Notes under the pieces: model-generated
Told to the model about the DNA's origin: nothing
The model's database searches: none
Seen by the model: the letters and a program-made list of their open reading frames with translations, nothing else
Assembly: GCF_046523945.1 (NCBI RefSeq)
Contig: NZ_CP171363.1
Coordinates: 434,001-498,000, forward strand
Direction of reading: 5' to 3'
From: Faucicola mancuniensis
Lineage (GTDB): Bacteria; Pseudomonadota; Gammaproteobacteria; Pseudomonadales; Moraxellaceae
DNA length: 64,000 nucleotides
In this document: positions 17,899-26,727 of the stretch, one piece after another
Layout: each line of letters opens with the position of its first letter
Position numbering within the stretch: position 1 is the stretch's first letter
Position numbers and translations under genes: made by a program

Positions 17899-18369
17899 TT
17901 AACGAACTTTTGCCAAAATTTTTAACATTCGCCAACTCTCGCTATCCACTTGGTCTTGCCAAATCGCCAAACGGTATATTTTGTCAAACGGTTCAAACAC
18001 ATCAAAGGTCAAAATTAACACCACGCCCATATCGTCAATTTTTTGTAACGTGGCTTGATACACATCATTTTCATAGCCGTAAGGCGTGATGAAATAGCCG
18101 TCAAAGGTCTGAATATGCCATTGCAAAAAATCATAATCGCCATCATGACTAAGCTTTGTCAAAAGGCTACTGATAGCGGTCAAATGGGGCTGTTTCACCT
18201 GTGCAAACCACACGCAAGCCCCCAAAAACAACACCAATGCCAACTGATAAGCCCACACAAACGGCAACAGCCAAATCACCACCAACAGCAACGCACAAAA
18301 ACCGCCAATGACACAAAGGCGGTAAAAACTTGCGGACAAGGCACAATCAATCTGTATGGGTGTGGACAT
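17899..18369 (-). CDS. YgfX-like inner-membrane protein paired with SdhE
   Basis: Encodes 156 aa with two adjacent membrane helices (residues about 18-38 and 40-58), then a soluble tail. The tail pattern VLILTFDVFEPFDKIYRLAI, ending DSESWRMLKILAKV, resembles the YgfX/CptA family, whose gene follows sdhE in enterobacteria. Here the ATG overlaps the sdhE stop (TAATG), so the two are translationally coupled. YgfX has been linked to cell-shape toxicity and to flavinylation partners. I infer the name mainly from context and tail similarity. Confidence 0.65.
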   Translation of the reverse strand: MSTPIQIDCALSASFYRLCVIGGFCALLLVVIWLLPFVWAYQLALVLFLGACVWFAQVKQPHLTAISSLLTKLSHDGDYDFLQWHIQTFDGYFITPYGYENDVYQATLQKIDDMGVVLILTFDVFEPFDKIYRLAIWQDQVDSESWRMLKILAKVR

Positions 18370-18629
18370 TATTGGCTGTCGGCTTTGAGTTGTTTGAGTT
18401 TGGCAATGAGTTCAGCATAGGCGGGTTTTGGCGTTTGGTTAAACAAAAACCAGTCTAGCAAGTCTGGGTCTTCCTCTTCTACTAGGCTTGCAAAGGTGGC
18501 TTGTTCGTCAGGGCTTGCGGTGAGATAGTGTTCACGCACATAGGGGTCTATGTAGTAGTCCAGTTCTTTTAGTCCACGTCTGGCTCGGTAGATGACTTTG
18601 CGTTGTTCTAAAGTGGGTTCTTGGGTCAT
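18369..18629 (-). CDS. sdhE: Succinate dehydrogenase flavinylation factor SdhE
   Basis: Encodes 86 aa. It is a small helical protein that promotes covalent attachment of FAD to SdhA and related flavoproteins. The diagnostic RGxxE motif is in RARRGLKELDYYIDPYV, followed by LVEEEDPDLLDWFLFNQTPK, which matches family length and layout. It overlaps the downstream YgfX-like gene by one base, so the pair forms a two-gene operon. Confidence 0.93.
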   Translation of the reverse strand: MTQEPTLEQRKVIYRARRGLKELDYYIDPYVREHYLTASPDEQATFASLVEEEDPDLLDWFLFNQTPKPAYAELIAKLKQLKADSQ

Positions 18630-18729
18630 TTTTGTTCTCTTTTTCGTGTTTAGATAATTAAAAAATATTGTTTTTTTTAAAGAAAGAAATATGTTTTATA
18701 CTTCAATCCTTTTTTAATATTTCTAACAT

Positions 18730-19116
18730 CTATTTTAATAGATTATTTTCACTGTTAATTGTGTTAATGATGATGTCTTTTTGTTCTAAAAGTTCTTGTT
18801 GGTGTTAGATTTTTTGTTGTAATTTGTCCATTTCGGTTGAAAGGGCGTTTGAGCCGTGATAATAATTGGTGTGATAATCACCATTATAGCCATTAACAAT
18901 AGAGATGATAAAATTATTCTCATCTGTGTTCATTAATTCTTCAACTTTGATACCGAATACATTGGCAATTTTTTCTAAACTTTCTATGTTTGGTACGCTT
19001 TCGCCACGTTCTATATTGGCGTAACCGTTTTTGGATAGGGTTGCTTTTTCTGCCATTTCTTCTTGCGTCCATTGATGAATTTCTCGTAATTTACGGATTT
19101 TTTCATTGAGTTCCAT
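18730..19116 (-). pseudogene. XRE-family HTH regulator with one premature stop
   Basis: The open part encodes 103 aa (MELNEKIRKLREIHQWTQEE...). The Cro/C1-type helix-turn-helix covers residues 6-62 (LREIHQWTQEEMAEKATLSK, YANIERGESVPNIESLEKIA). The frame meets TAA at 18805-18807 but then stays open for 24 more codons (HQQELLEQKDIIINTINS) to TAG at 18730. Together the tail would form a heptad-like coiled coil starting before the stop, so the full protein was probably 127-128 aa. The DNA-binding domain is intact and a short form may still bind. It is divergent from a broken lipoprotein gene with an inverted repeat between them. Confidence 0.75.
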
Positions 19117-19214
19117 AGACGACCTATTACAATGGTTTTTAAAAACTAGTGGATTGGGTTAAAAAACCCAATGGGGTTGGTTGTAGATTTATACATACCT
19201 CTATACAATAAATC

Positions 19215-19235
19215 ACAGAATAGACAATATTCTGT
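19215..19235. promoter_or_regulatory. Candidate operator between the XRE regulator and the lipoprotein
   Basis: Perfect 8-bp arms ACAGAATA and TATTCTGT separated by 5 bases, in the 170-bp gap between two divergent genes. This size and position suit a Cro/C1-type dimer site. Inferred; no binding data. Confidence 0.45.
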
Positions 19236-19287
19236 TAAAATTATTTATATCATTTTTCCTATTCATTCTAGCAAAAAGGACATAGAA

Positions 19288-20253
19288 ATGGCAACATCTT
19301 TGACAAAATTAACACTTTTATCTGGCTGTATCGCTACCGCCTTAACATTAACTGCTTGTGGCAGTGATGCTACTTCTAATGCTATATCGCAGTTGCAAAA
19401 TGGGACTGTCGCAAGCCCTTTAAAAGTTAGCATTCCAAATGTCGGACAAGAATTGATTTTTGGTACAGGTACAGGTACACCTACTGTAAACTTTGCCGAA
19501 ACTGTTGCGAATAAAAAATATTATGCTCGCTTTGCTCACTGTAATCAAACTTGTGATGATATCCGCATTGGTGAAATGAATTTTACAATGAAAAATACCA
19601 GTGGTAATTTATCCATGAGTGATGTAACTGTTGATAAACGTGGTAAAATTAATTTTGATAAAGATAAAGTAGCACATTATACAGCACTTAGCACAGGAAA
19701 AGTAGGTTTAACAAGTTCAAATCTTACCTTAGTTGATAAAAATACCAACAGCTATCGTTTACAATTAACACCTGCAAATAGCACCGATGACAAATTACCA
19801 GATACTAATATTCGTATTTATTTTAATGATAATGGCGTTCATGTTGCAGGTGCAGATGATCACTATTTATTTGTTGCTCAATAATTGGCAAATCAACCAA
19901 GTGGTTGGGGAGGGAAACAAGATGTTACTAAATCTGCCGTTGCAGGTAAATGGAACGCCGTTCAAACCGATGAGAATTTAACCGTAACCAAAAAATCAAC
20001 ATCAGATATCCATACCGATGAAATTACACAAGGGGCTTCGCCTTTTATTGCTAATGATGGTGAAATCCATAATGGTTACTATAAAAATCTCGGTGCTGGC
20101 TATGTATTTGGTTATACTGGTAACAATGCTGTTCTACAATCAGATGCAGAAAATTATGACGGTATTTATGGTATGATGCTAACCGCTCCCGATAACCAAT
20201 TTGGTATTGGTTATGCTGCTCATGATGATAAATCTTTCTTATTATTTAGATGA
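19288..20253 (+). pseudogene. Surface-type lipoprotein split by one in-frame TAA
   Basis: It starts MATSLTKLTLLSGC, with a lipobox LTAC at residues 21-24 and AAAAAGGA upstream. The frame is open to TAA at 19882-19884 (after HYLFVAQ) and again open, in the same frame, for 122 codons to TGA at 20253. Without the stop the product would be about 321 aa. The second half has a Gly/Tyr-rich pattern (GAGYVFGYTGNNAV, YDGIYGMMLTAP, QFGIGYAAHD) that looks like beta-barrel or surface-lipoprotein sheet, reminiscent of TbpB-like or Slam-dependent proteins. I cannot name the family. A stem-loop terminator follows. Confidence 0.7.
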
Positions 20254-20268
20254 TTTATTCGCATAATC

Positions 20269-20300
20269 AAAAAGACTAAAATTATTTTTAGCCTTTTTTT
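20269..20300. terminator. Terminator after the split lipoprotein
   Basis: AAAAAGACTAAAA pairs with TTTTAGCCTTTTT with one mismatch and a T run. It is shared with the converging nth gene. Confidence 0.75.
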
Positions 20301-20307
20301 ATCAAAA

Positions 20308-21054
20308 TTATTTTTCCAAAAAAAGTCCTTTGTCTTTAAACATACACTCATCAAACACCGCACATTTGCCACATTCGGGCGTTCTTGCCTTACAAGTATA
20401 ACGCCCATGCAAAATCAAATAATGATGTGCATCAAGCATAAACTTGGACGGAATGCGTTTTACCAAATTATCTTCCACCTCTCGCACGTTTTTGCCTGTC
20501 GCTAAACCTGTGCGATTACCAAGCCGAAAAATATGCGTATCCACCGCCATTGTCGGCTGACCAAATGCGGTGTTTAGCATGACGTTGGCGGTTTTTCGTC
20601 CCACGCCTGCCAGACTTTCTAAGTCTTCACGAGTATTTGGCACTTGACTGTCAAATTTTTCAATCAAATCTTTGCAACATTTAATCACGTTTTTGGCTTT
20701 GCTATTAAACAGTCCGATGGTTTTGATGTATTCTTTTAAGCCGTCTTCGCCAAGTGCAAAAATTTGTTCGGGTGTGTTGGCAATAGGAAAAAGTTTGCGT
20801 GTGGCTAAATTGACGCTGACATCGGTGGCTTGGGCGGATAAAATGACGGCGATAAGTAATTCAAAATTTGTTGAGTATTCTAATTCAGTTTCGGGTTTTT
20901 CTATAACTTGTGAAAGTTTCTCAAAAAATTTTTGTACGTTGGCTTGCGACATTCGTCTTGATGGGGGCGTGTCGGCTGTTTTTGTTTTTACTGTTTTTGT
21001 TTTTACCATTTTTGTTTTTACTGTTTTTGGTTTTTGGGTTTTTGATATTGTCAT
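20308..21054 (-). CDS. nth: Endonuclease III (DNA glycosylase/AP lyase)
   Basis: Encodes 248 aa. It removes oxidised pyrimidines and nicks the abasic site. The helix-hairpin-helix with catalytic Lys is SLAGVGRKTANVMLNTAFG and the catalytic Asp is in AVDTHIFRLGNRT. The C-terminal 4Fe-4S loop has four Cys in CKARTPECGKCAVFDEC. The usual protein has about 211 aa; the extra N-terminus is a Lys/Thr-rich tail built from 15-bp DNA repeats (VKTKM, VKTKT, VKTKT). It lies 3 bp after rnfB, an arrangement inherited from rnf operons. Confidence 0.95.
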   Translation of the reverse strand: MTISKTQKPKTVKTKMVKTKTVKTKTADTPPSRRMSQANVQKFFEKLSQVIEKPETELEYSTNFELLIAVILSAQATDVSVNLATRKLFPIANTPEQIFALGEDGLKEYIKTIGLFNSKAKNVIKCCKDLIEKFDSQVPNTREDLESLAGVGRKTANVMLNTAFGQPTMAVDTHIFRLGNRTGLATGKNVREVEDNLVKRIPSKFMLDAHHYLILHGRYTCKARTPECGKCAVFDECMFKDKGLFLEK

Positions 21055-21057
21055 TTT

Positions 21058-21999
21058 TTATTTCTCAAACGTTGCTTTCATAATTGGTCTATCTTTTTCA
21101 AATCCATATTTTTCTATAACTGCCATTTCAACCGCTTTGTCTTCAAGTGGTATCAAACTAGGATTGGCGTATTGTGATAAAATGCCTGCCGAACTTGAAA
21201 CCTTTAATTGCTCATTTAATTTATCCAACTCAACTTGCTTTTTTTCATCAAAACGAACCGCCAACTGCTTTTCCAACTTTTTAATTTGCGTACGGATTTT
21301 TGCCAACTCAATCGTATTTTTTGCTTGATTTTCGCTAATCTCCACCGATACATCATTTAACTTCGCCTGTACCATGCTAATCACAGGGCGGACGTTGGTT
21401 TTATCATTCACTTGACTTTCCACACGGTGCAAATGAGCGTGATAGCGTTTTTTCAAATAATCCTGCTCGGCTTGTCGCTCGTCATCGCTAATCGTGCGGT
21501 AAATCGGCACAAGCTCAATGCAATCCATCGGACACGGTGGCAAACACAGCTCACAGCCTGTGCAAAGGTCGGTAAAAATCGTGTGCATACGCTTGCCAGA
21601 GCCGATAATCGCATCAACAGGACAGGCAGGAATGCACTTGGTACAGCCGATACAGTCGTCTTCACGAATGACGGCTCGCATTTCGGTCGGTCGGTTGGTA
21701 TTTGGGTCGGTTTGCCATTTGGACGCTATCACAGGCAAGCGTGGACGGTGGAGCAGGTCGGCTAATTGGTCAGCAATCGCTTGTCCGCTTGGCACGCACT
21801 TGTTACAATCTTCGCCATCTTTGACAATGGCGGTGGCGTATGGCAAACAGCCGTCAGCGTGTCCGCACAGTCCGCATTGGGTTTGGGGCAGTAGGTTATC
21901 TATTTGGGCGATGAGTTGTTGCTCATCAAGGCTTAAAGTTGCGATTTTTAAGTCGTTAAATAGATTGGGTAAGTTGTCAAATGTTGGATTTGTAGTCAT
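21058..21999 (-). CDS. rsxB: RnfB/RsxB-like ferredoxin subunit, orphan
   Basis: Encodes 313 aa. The first Fe-S domain is LLPQTQCGLCGHADGC...CNKC (residues about 37-68). Two 4Fe-4S ferredoxin motifs follow: CIGCTKCIPACPVDAI and CTGCELCLPPCPMDCIEL (about 115-165). A long charged coiled-coil tail (about 210-270) is extra. The N-terminal membrane helix of classical RnfB is missing, and none of rnfA, C, D, G or E is here, so it is probably a soluble electron carrier. It is cotranscribed with nth, which itself carries a 4Fe-4S cluster. I infer a role in supplying electrons or maintaining clusters. Confidence 0.88.
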   Translation of the reverse strand: MTTNPTFDNLPNLFNDLKIATLSLDEQQLIAQIDNLLPQTQCGLCGHADGCLPYATAIVKDGEDCNKCVPSGQAIADQLADLLHRPRLPVIASKWQTDPNTNRPTEMRAVIREDDCIGCTKCIPACPVDAIIGSGKRMHTIFTDLCTGCELCLPPCPMDCIELVPIYRTISDDERQAEQDYLKKRYHAHLHRVESQVNDKTNVRPVISMVQAKLNDVSVEISENQAKNTIELAKIRTQIKKLEKQLAVRFDEKKQVELDKLNEQLKVSSSAGILSQYANPSLIPLEDKAVEMAVIEKYGFEKDRPIMKATFEK

Positions 22000-22069
22000 C
22001 GTAGTTGCTAGGCTGTTGGCTTGCTTTTGTTAAACGTTTATTTTAACAAATTTAACGTTCAAAAAACAG

Positions 22070-22738
22070 TCAAACCCTAGATTTCATATAATGATAAGTG
22101 GTGGCAAGTTTTTGGCTAACTTGTTGATTTAACTCATCTAATAATTCATCAATCTGTTTATCCACCCCAAGCAACACTTGAATCAAAATATCCCCAGCCG
22201 TCATGTCATGATAGATTTTTTGGGTGAGTTGGTGCGGATTAAAACGAGCCAGTTGGTCGTAATGATTGACCGCTTCGGGAATGGTTTCGCTGATTAATTT
22301 ATCCAGTACAAATTTTTTTTCGGTGAGCCAAGTTTCGGATATTTGCTGATTTTCTTGTTGCCAAGCGGTATAACGGCTTAATTTATCATGAATACGGTCA
22401 AGGATAATCACCGCTTCAGTCGGCATGACGTTGATTTTTTCCACCGTCAAACCCTGTAACAACGGCATGGGCGAGATTTTGCCATGTTTGGTTTTGACCG
22501 CACCGTTTTTGTCGGTTTGCCATGTTTGCGGAATGAGTTGATACTCAAGATTATTGCCAAAACTGTTTGGAATGGCGGTTGTGGGTTGATATGGCAGGGC
22601 TTGCGGTGGTGTGCCGACTTCTATGCCTGCAATTTCGTGCATTTTTTGCCAACAAAAGCTGATGATTTTTTTAAAAACCACCAACAACACAAACATTATC
22701 AGCAAAAAAACGACCAAACCCAACAAAAATTTAATCAA
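22070..22738 (-). CDS. Membrane-anchored protein of unknown function
   Basis: Encodes 222 aa. It has one N-terminal membrane helix (residues 3-27, FLLGLVVFLLIMFVLLVVF) and a soluble domain with no motif I recognise. The soluble part has helical stretches with many Gln and Leu (LDELNQQVSQKLATTYHYM). It lies just upstream of rnfB, with 70 bp between, and might share its transcript. Confidence 0.65.
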   Translation of the reverse strand: MIKFLLGLVVFLLIMFVLLVVFKKIISFCWQKMHEIAGIEVGTPPQALPYQPTTAIPNSFGNNLEYQLIPQTWQTDKNGAVKTKHGKISPMPLLQGLTVEKINVMPTEAVIILDRIHDKLSRYTAWQQENQQISETWLTEKKFVLDKLISETIPEAVNHYDQLARFNPHQLTQKIYHDMTAGDILIQVLLGVDKQIDELLDELNQQVSQKLATTYHYMKSRV

Positions 22739-22844
22739 CGCTTTATCCTTAAAAAAGAAATATTTAGGATAATATAAGCGTAAATGGGGGATTTTTCAAT
22801 ATCAATTTGGCAACAAAATTGACGATGACATAAAAAACAGAAAT

Positions 22845-23156
22845 TTAACGCAAATAACGTAACTTATTGATAATAAAAATAAAAGCGACAAACATACCCA
22901 AATAATACGCCAATTTTAACTCAAAACTGTTATCACGGATTTTAAACGGCACAGCACAGCACGCCACCGCAGTGGGAATCCACAACAGCATAAACGCCCA
23001 GTTGTCAAGGACGGCAAGCACACCTTGTATATTTCGCCCTGCTCTAAGCCCTGATAAACCCAGCAACAAACACGCAATGATTAACGTGTGAATCAAGGCT
23101 TTTGGCATATTTTTGGGATAAATGTTTAAATCTTCTTTGCTAAATTTTGGTAACAT
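22845..23156 (-). CDS. Small multi-pass membrane protein, unknown
   Basis: Encodes 103 aa with three hydrophobic segments (residues about 20-38, 50-68, 83-98). No family recognised. It has the same orientation as rpe and the next small membrane gene upstream, so it may form a loose operon with them. Confidence 0.6.
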   Translation of the reverse strand: MLPKFSKEDLNIYPKNMPKALIHTLIIACLLLGLSGLRAGRNIQGVLAVLDNWAFMLLWIPTAVACCAVPFKIRDNSFELKLAYYLGMFVAFIFIINKLRYLR

Positions 23157-23197
23157 TATTTGCTCTTTTTATTATTTTTTTAATTGACAATTTATTT

Positions 23198-23545
23198 TTA
23201 ACCATTCCCTGCCATTAACCAAAGCATGGCAACGCACGTAAACAACAGCCCCAAAGTCAAAGCATTGCGTGGTAAAATGGAGGATTTTTGTGAATATTTA
23301 TTGATAATCCTTGCCCCAAGCATAAAGCCACAAGGGATTAACAGCCAAAAAATCGCCACCACTCGCACGACACTTGGCATGATTTGTGATACGGTTTTGT
23401 GAAACAAAAAAATCTCTACCAAAAACCCTGCAATCCCCAAAATAAACGCAAAAACCGCAAGCCCAATGGTAATACCCATAGGCACAAGCGATTTTGATGG
23501 TAAAGGATTTTGTATTTGCGTGTTTTGCACTTGTGTGTTTTGCAT
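23198..23545 (-). CDS. Small membrane protein downstream of rpe, unknown
   Basis: Encodes 115 aa. A Gln/Asn-rich N-terminus holds a short repeat (QNTQVQNTQIQNP), followed by three membrane segments (about 22-45, 60-78, 92-112). The start overlaps the rpe stop by one base (TAATG), so it is translationally coupled to rpe. No family recognised. Confidence 0.65.
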   Translation of the reverse strand: MQNTQVQNTQIQNPLPSKSLVPMGITIGLAVFAFILGIAGFLVEIFLFHKTVSQIMPSVVRVVAIFWLLIPCGFMLGARIINKYSQKSSILPRNALTLGLLFTCVAMLWLMAGNG

Positions 23546-24258
23546 TAGGCTTTTCCTATGTTTGCCAATTCGGCTCGCATTTCGTCAATGGCTTGTTTGT
23601 AATCTTTTTGATTAAAAATCGCAGAACCCGCCACAAACATATCCGCCCCTGCTTCGGCAACGGCTTTGATATTGCTGGCTTTGATACCACCGTCCACTTC
23701 TAAGCGAATGTTACGCCCTGATGCTACGATACGCTGACGTACTTCTTGGATTTTTGTCAAAGTATGTTCAATAAAATCTTGACCGCCAAATCCGGGATTG
23801 ACACTCATTAACAAAATTTGGTCTACTTTATCCATCACATAATCCAAATAATGTAACGGCGTGGCAGGGTTTAGCACCAAACCACATTCCGCACCGCCAT
23901 TTTTAATCAGTTGCAAAGAGCGGTCAATGTGCTGAGTGGCTTCTGGGTGAAAGGTAATCACGCTCGCCCCTGCTTCCAAAAACTGCTCAATCATGCTATC
24001 CACAGGCGATACCATCAAATGCACGTCAATCGGTGCAGTAACGCCATAATTGCGTAAGGCTTGACAAATCATACTGCCAAAGGTCAAATTGGGGACGTAA
24101 TGATTGTCCATCACATCAAAATGAATGACATCTGCCCCTGCTTGTAGCACTTTTTCTACTTCTTCGCCAAGCCTTGCAAAGTCGGCTGACAAGATAGATG
24201 GGGCGATAAGATATGGCGTGTCGTTGTTTTGATTGGCAAGTTTGGCTATGGCGTTCAT
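23545..24258 (-). CDS. rpe: Ribulose-phosphate 3-epimerase
   Basis: Encodes 237 aa. It interconverts ribulose-5-P and xylulose-5-P in the pentose phosphate pathway. TIM-barrel motifs: IAPSILSADFARLGEEV, VIHFDVMDNHYVPNLTFG (metal His and Asp), IDVHLMVSPVD, MSVNPGFGGQDFIEHTL and LEVDGGIKASNI (catalytic Asp). Length is normal with a short N-terminal extension. It is followed without a gap by a small membrane-protein gene. Confidence 0.96.
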   Translation of the reverse strand: MNAIAKLANQNNDTPYLIAPSILSADFARLGEEVEKVLQAGADVIHFDVMDNHYVPNLTFGSMICQALRNYGVTAPIDVHLMVSPVDSMIEQFLEAGASVITFHPEATQHIDRSLQLIKNGGAECGLVLNPATPLHYLDYVMDKVDQILLMSVNPGFGGQDFIEHTLTKIQEVRQRIVASGRNIRLEVDGGIKASNIKAVAEAGADMFVAGSAIFNQKDYKQAIDEMRAELANIGKA

Positions 24259-24354
24259 GGCGGTTCACATTGTTGGTTAAAATTGATAATAAATTGAAAA
24301 ATAAAAAATTTAGGTACTATTTTAGCAAAATTGGCAAAAAAAAACTATTTTTAA

Positions 24355-25258
24355 TAGACCTCTTTCCAAACTAACCCAACTCGAAATTATAAATGGCACA
24401 AATCAAATTAACCCTTAAGCCAAAGCGTTTTCTGCGATTACGATAACGACAGGCTAGGATTTTAAAACGTTTGATTTTGCCGATAACATGTTCATTGGTT
24501 ACCCGTTCAGAAGCTAATTCTCGATTGGCTTGTTTGTCAACTTTAGATAGTGGATTAAGCTTGGTTTTCTTTTTTGGGAATTTGCTATTGGCATGGTGTT
24601 TGTGTATGCCTTGATAGCCCGAATCTACTTGGATTAAGATACTAGGCTTTATACGCATTTTTGAGTATTGGTAAAGTTTAAAGTCATGGGTTTTACCTTT
24701 GCTAAAATGGGTACAAAGTATTTTTTTGCTGTTTTTATCGACAACGATTTGTGCTTTTAAGGTGTGGTGTTTCTTTTTACCTGAGTATTGCCTGCGTTGC
24801 TTTTTTTGGGTCGCTCACAAGGTACTTCGGTTGCGTCTATCAGTACGGTTTCAAGGTTTGGGTCTTGCCATAAAGCCTTTTTGCTAGGTAGGGCAAAGTC
24901 TTTGTGGGCTATCAGTATGCTTTCTACCCATTTGATGGTTTTACAGACAGCACTTTCACTGATACCAAAGTCTTGCCCTAGGTGAAATTGGGTGCGATAT
25001 TCTCGGTAGTAACTCAAAGTCAGCATGAGCTTGTTTTCTAGGCTGATTTCATTTTTCCTGCCACCTTTTTTGTGTTGTTCGTTGTATGCTTCTTGTAGTA
25101 TGGTGAGCATATGAGTATAGGTACTTCTTTGGATGCCAAAGTAGCGTTTAAATTGTGCGTCACTGAGTTTTTCTGCTTGTTCGGGTATCATGCTTTTGCT
25201 GTTTTTTCTAAAAATCAGTATTATACCAAATCACTATTAAGGTTTGGAAAGAGGTCTA
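24355..25258 (-). mobile_element. IS5-family insertion sequence, 904 bp
   Basis: The terminal inverted repeats begin TAGACCTCTTTCCAAAC at each end and are perfect over at least 16 bp. Both ends are flanked by a direct TTAA (24351-24354 and 25259-25262), a 4-bp target duplication of the type used by this family. It encodes one DDE transposase across two frames on the minus strand. Ends, duplication and coding frames look intact, so the element may be active. Confidence 0.9.
24371..25191 (-). CDS. IS5-family transposase, made by -1 frameshift
   Basis: The first frame (25191 to 24757, 144 aa) carries the helix-turn-helix and first catalytic Asp in ETVLIDATEVPCERPKK. A run of seven A on the coding strand (24801-24807) follows CCC. 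Slipping back one base there gives ERPKKKQRRQYSGKKKHHTL and joins the second frame down to 24371. That frame holds IQVDSGYQGIHKHH (second Asp) and ELASERVTNEHVIGKIKRF (catalytic Glu). The total is about 272 aa, normal for DDE_Tnp_4 types. The A7 slip at the frame junction suggests programmed frameshifting and not damage. Confidence 0.85.
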
Positions 25259-25527
25259 TTAAAGAAAAACAGGACAGCGAATTTTTCGGCAGTTGGGTGG
25301 TATCACCGCACATTCGTTTATACAATTTGCCACTTGTCAAAGACATTGACCCAGACATTCGCCAAAAAACCGTGTTGGAATTTATCGAATCAAAAGATTT
25401 GGGTAATTTGGTGGTCGGCGATAGCGTGCCGTTTAACGATGATTACAAACTAATGGTACGCTATGTGGACAATCAAGGCAACATCACGGCGGTGAGTATC
25501 AAAAAACATGACAAAAAAACCAAATAA
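25259..25527 (+). pseudogene. 3' part of an unknown gene cut by the IS5 element
   Basis: Directly after the IS end, an open frame reads KEKQDSEFFGSWVVSPHIRL and continues through KTVLEFIESKDLGNLVVGDS to DDYKLMVRYVDNQGNITAVS, ending KKHDKKTK. It looks like real, charged, well-composed protein and ends at a terminator. No matching 5' part exists on the other side of the IS, where only the rpe upstream region is found. Family not recognised. Confidence 0.55.
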
Positions 25528-25538
25528 TATTTTTCATA

Positions 25539-25570
25539 AAAAAAGAGCGATAAATTTATCGCTCTTTTTT
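25539..25570. terminator. Terminator upstream of the fba 3' end
   Basis: Stem AAAAAAGAGCGATAAA/TTTATCGCTCTTTTTT with almost no loop. Works for both converging transcripts. Confidence 0.85.
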
Positions 25571-25587
25571 GTCAAATGATAACAAAA

Positions 25588-26625
25588 TTATGAATAATAG
25601 CTCACCATTTTTTCCAATGAAATCGGACGGATTTTATCCGCATTACCTGCTGTGCCAAACGCATTGTAACGCTCCACACACACAGATTTCATTGCATCAA
25701 TGGTTTTTGCCAAATATTTGCGTGGGTCAAATTCGGCAGGATTTTCCGCCATAAATTTACGAATTGCCCCCGTTGATGCCAAACGCAAATCGGTATCAAT
25801 GTTTACTTTACGCACGCCATGTTTAATCGCTTCAACCAGTTGTTCCACAGGCACGCCATAAGTTTCGCCAATATTACCGCCATGCTCATTAATCACTTTA
25901 AGCCATTCTTGTGGCACGCTTGACGAGCCGTGCATAACAAGGTGCGTGTTTGGTAAGGCTAAATGAATTTCTTTAATGCGTTCAATCGACAAAATATCGC
26001 CTGTTGGTGGACGAGTGAATTTATAAGCACCGTGCGAAGTACCCACGGCAATCGCAAGTGCGTCCACGTTGGTGTCGGCAACGAATTGTTTGGCTTCCTC
26101 AACTGATGTCAAAAGCTGTGAATGGTCAAGCACGCCTTCTGCACCCACGCCATCTTCTTCGCCTGCCATGCCAGTCTCTAGGCTGCCAAGTACGCCAATT
26201 TCGCCTTCTACCGACACACCGCAAGCGTGCGAAAATTTCACCACTTCACGAGTAACTTCCACGTTATACTCATAGCTTGATGGAGTTTTGCCGTCTTCTT
26301 TTAACGAGCCGTCCATCATCACTGAACTAAAGCCCAATTGGATTGAGCGTTGGCAAACGGCAGGGCTTGTGCCGTGGTCTTGGTGCATGACGACAGGAAT
26401 GTGTGGACACTCTTCAATCGCTGACAAAATCATGTGGCGTAAAAAAGCCGAACCTGCGTATTTTCTCGCCCCTGCAGACGCTTGCACGATGACAGGTGAG
26501 TTGGTTTCGTCTGCCGCCATCATGATGGCACGCATTTGTTCTAGGTTATTGACATTAAAGGCTGGCACACCGTAATTGTTTTCGGCGGCGTGGTCAAGTA
26601 ATTGACGTAAAGATACTAAAGCCAT
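25588..26625 (-). CDS. fba: Class II fructose-bisphosphate aldolase
   Basis: Encodes 345 aa. It splits fructose-1,6-bisphosphate into two triose phosphates and also runs in gluconeogenesis. Zinc ligands and neighbours: VVMHQDHGTSPAVCQ, SVMMDGSLKEDGKTPSSYEY, SVEGEIGVLGSLETG, LAIAVGTSHGAYKF, LVMHGSSSVPQEW and KVNIDTDLRLA. The pattern is the Calvin-cycle (CbbA-like) subtype. It is downstream of pgk on the same strand, the common pgk-fba order, with a lipoprotein gene between. Confidence 0.96.
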   Translation of the reverse strand: MALVSLRQLLDHAAENNYGVPAFNVNNLEQMRAIMMAADETNSPVIVQASAGARKYAGSAFLRHMILSAIEECPHIPVVMHQDHGTSPAVCQRSIQLGFSSVMMDGSLKEDGKTPSSYEYNVEVTREVVKFSHACGVSVEGEIGVLGSLETGMAGEEDGVGAEGVLDHSQLLTSVEEAKQFVADTNVDALAIAVGTSHGAYKFTRPPTGDILSIERIKEIHLALPNTHLVMHGSSSVPQEWLKVINEHGGNIGETYGVPVEQLVEAIKHGVRKVNIDTDLRLASTGAIRKFMAENPAEFDPRKYLAKTIDAMKSVCVERYNAFGTAGNADKIRPISLEKMVSYYS

Positions 26626-26727
26626 AAAGTTCTCTCTTTTGGATAATTAAAAAAAACATAAAAAAATGCCAAAAAATTATAACAGAAATTTTGATGACAA
26701 TCACCCAAAATCCGTGTTTTTGACAAT

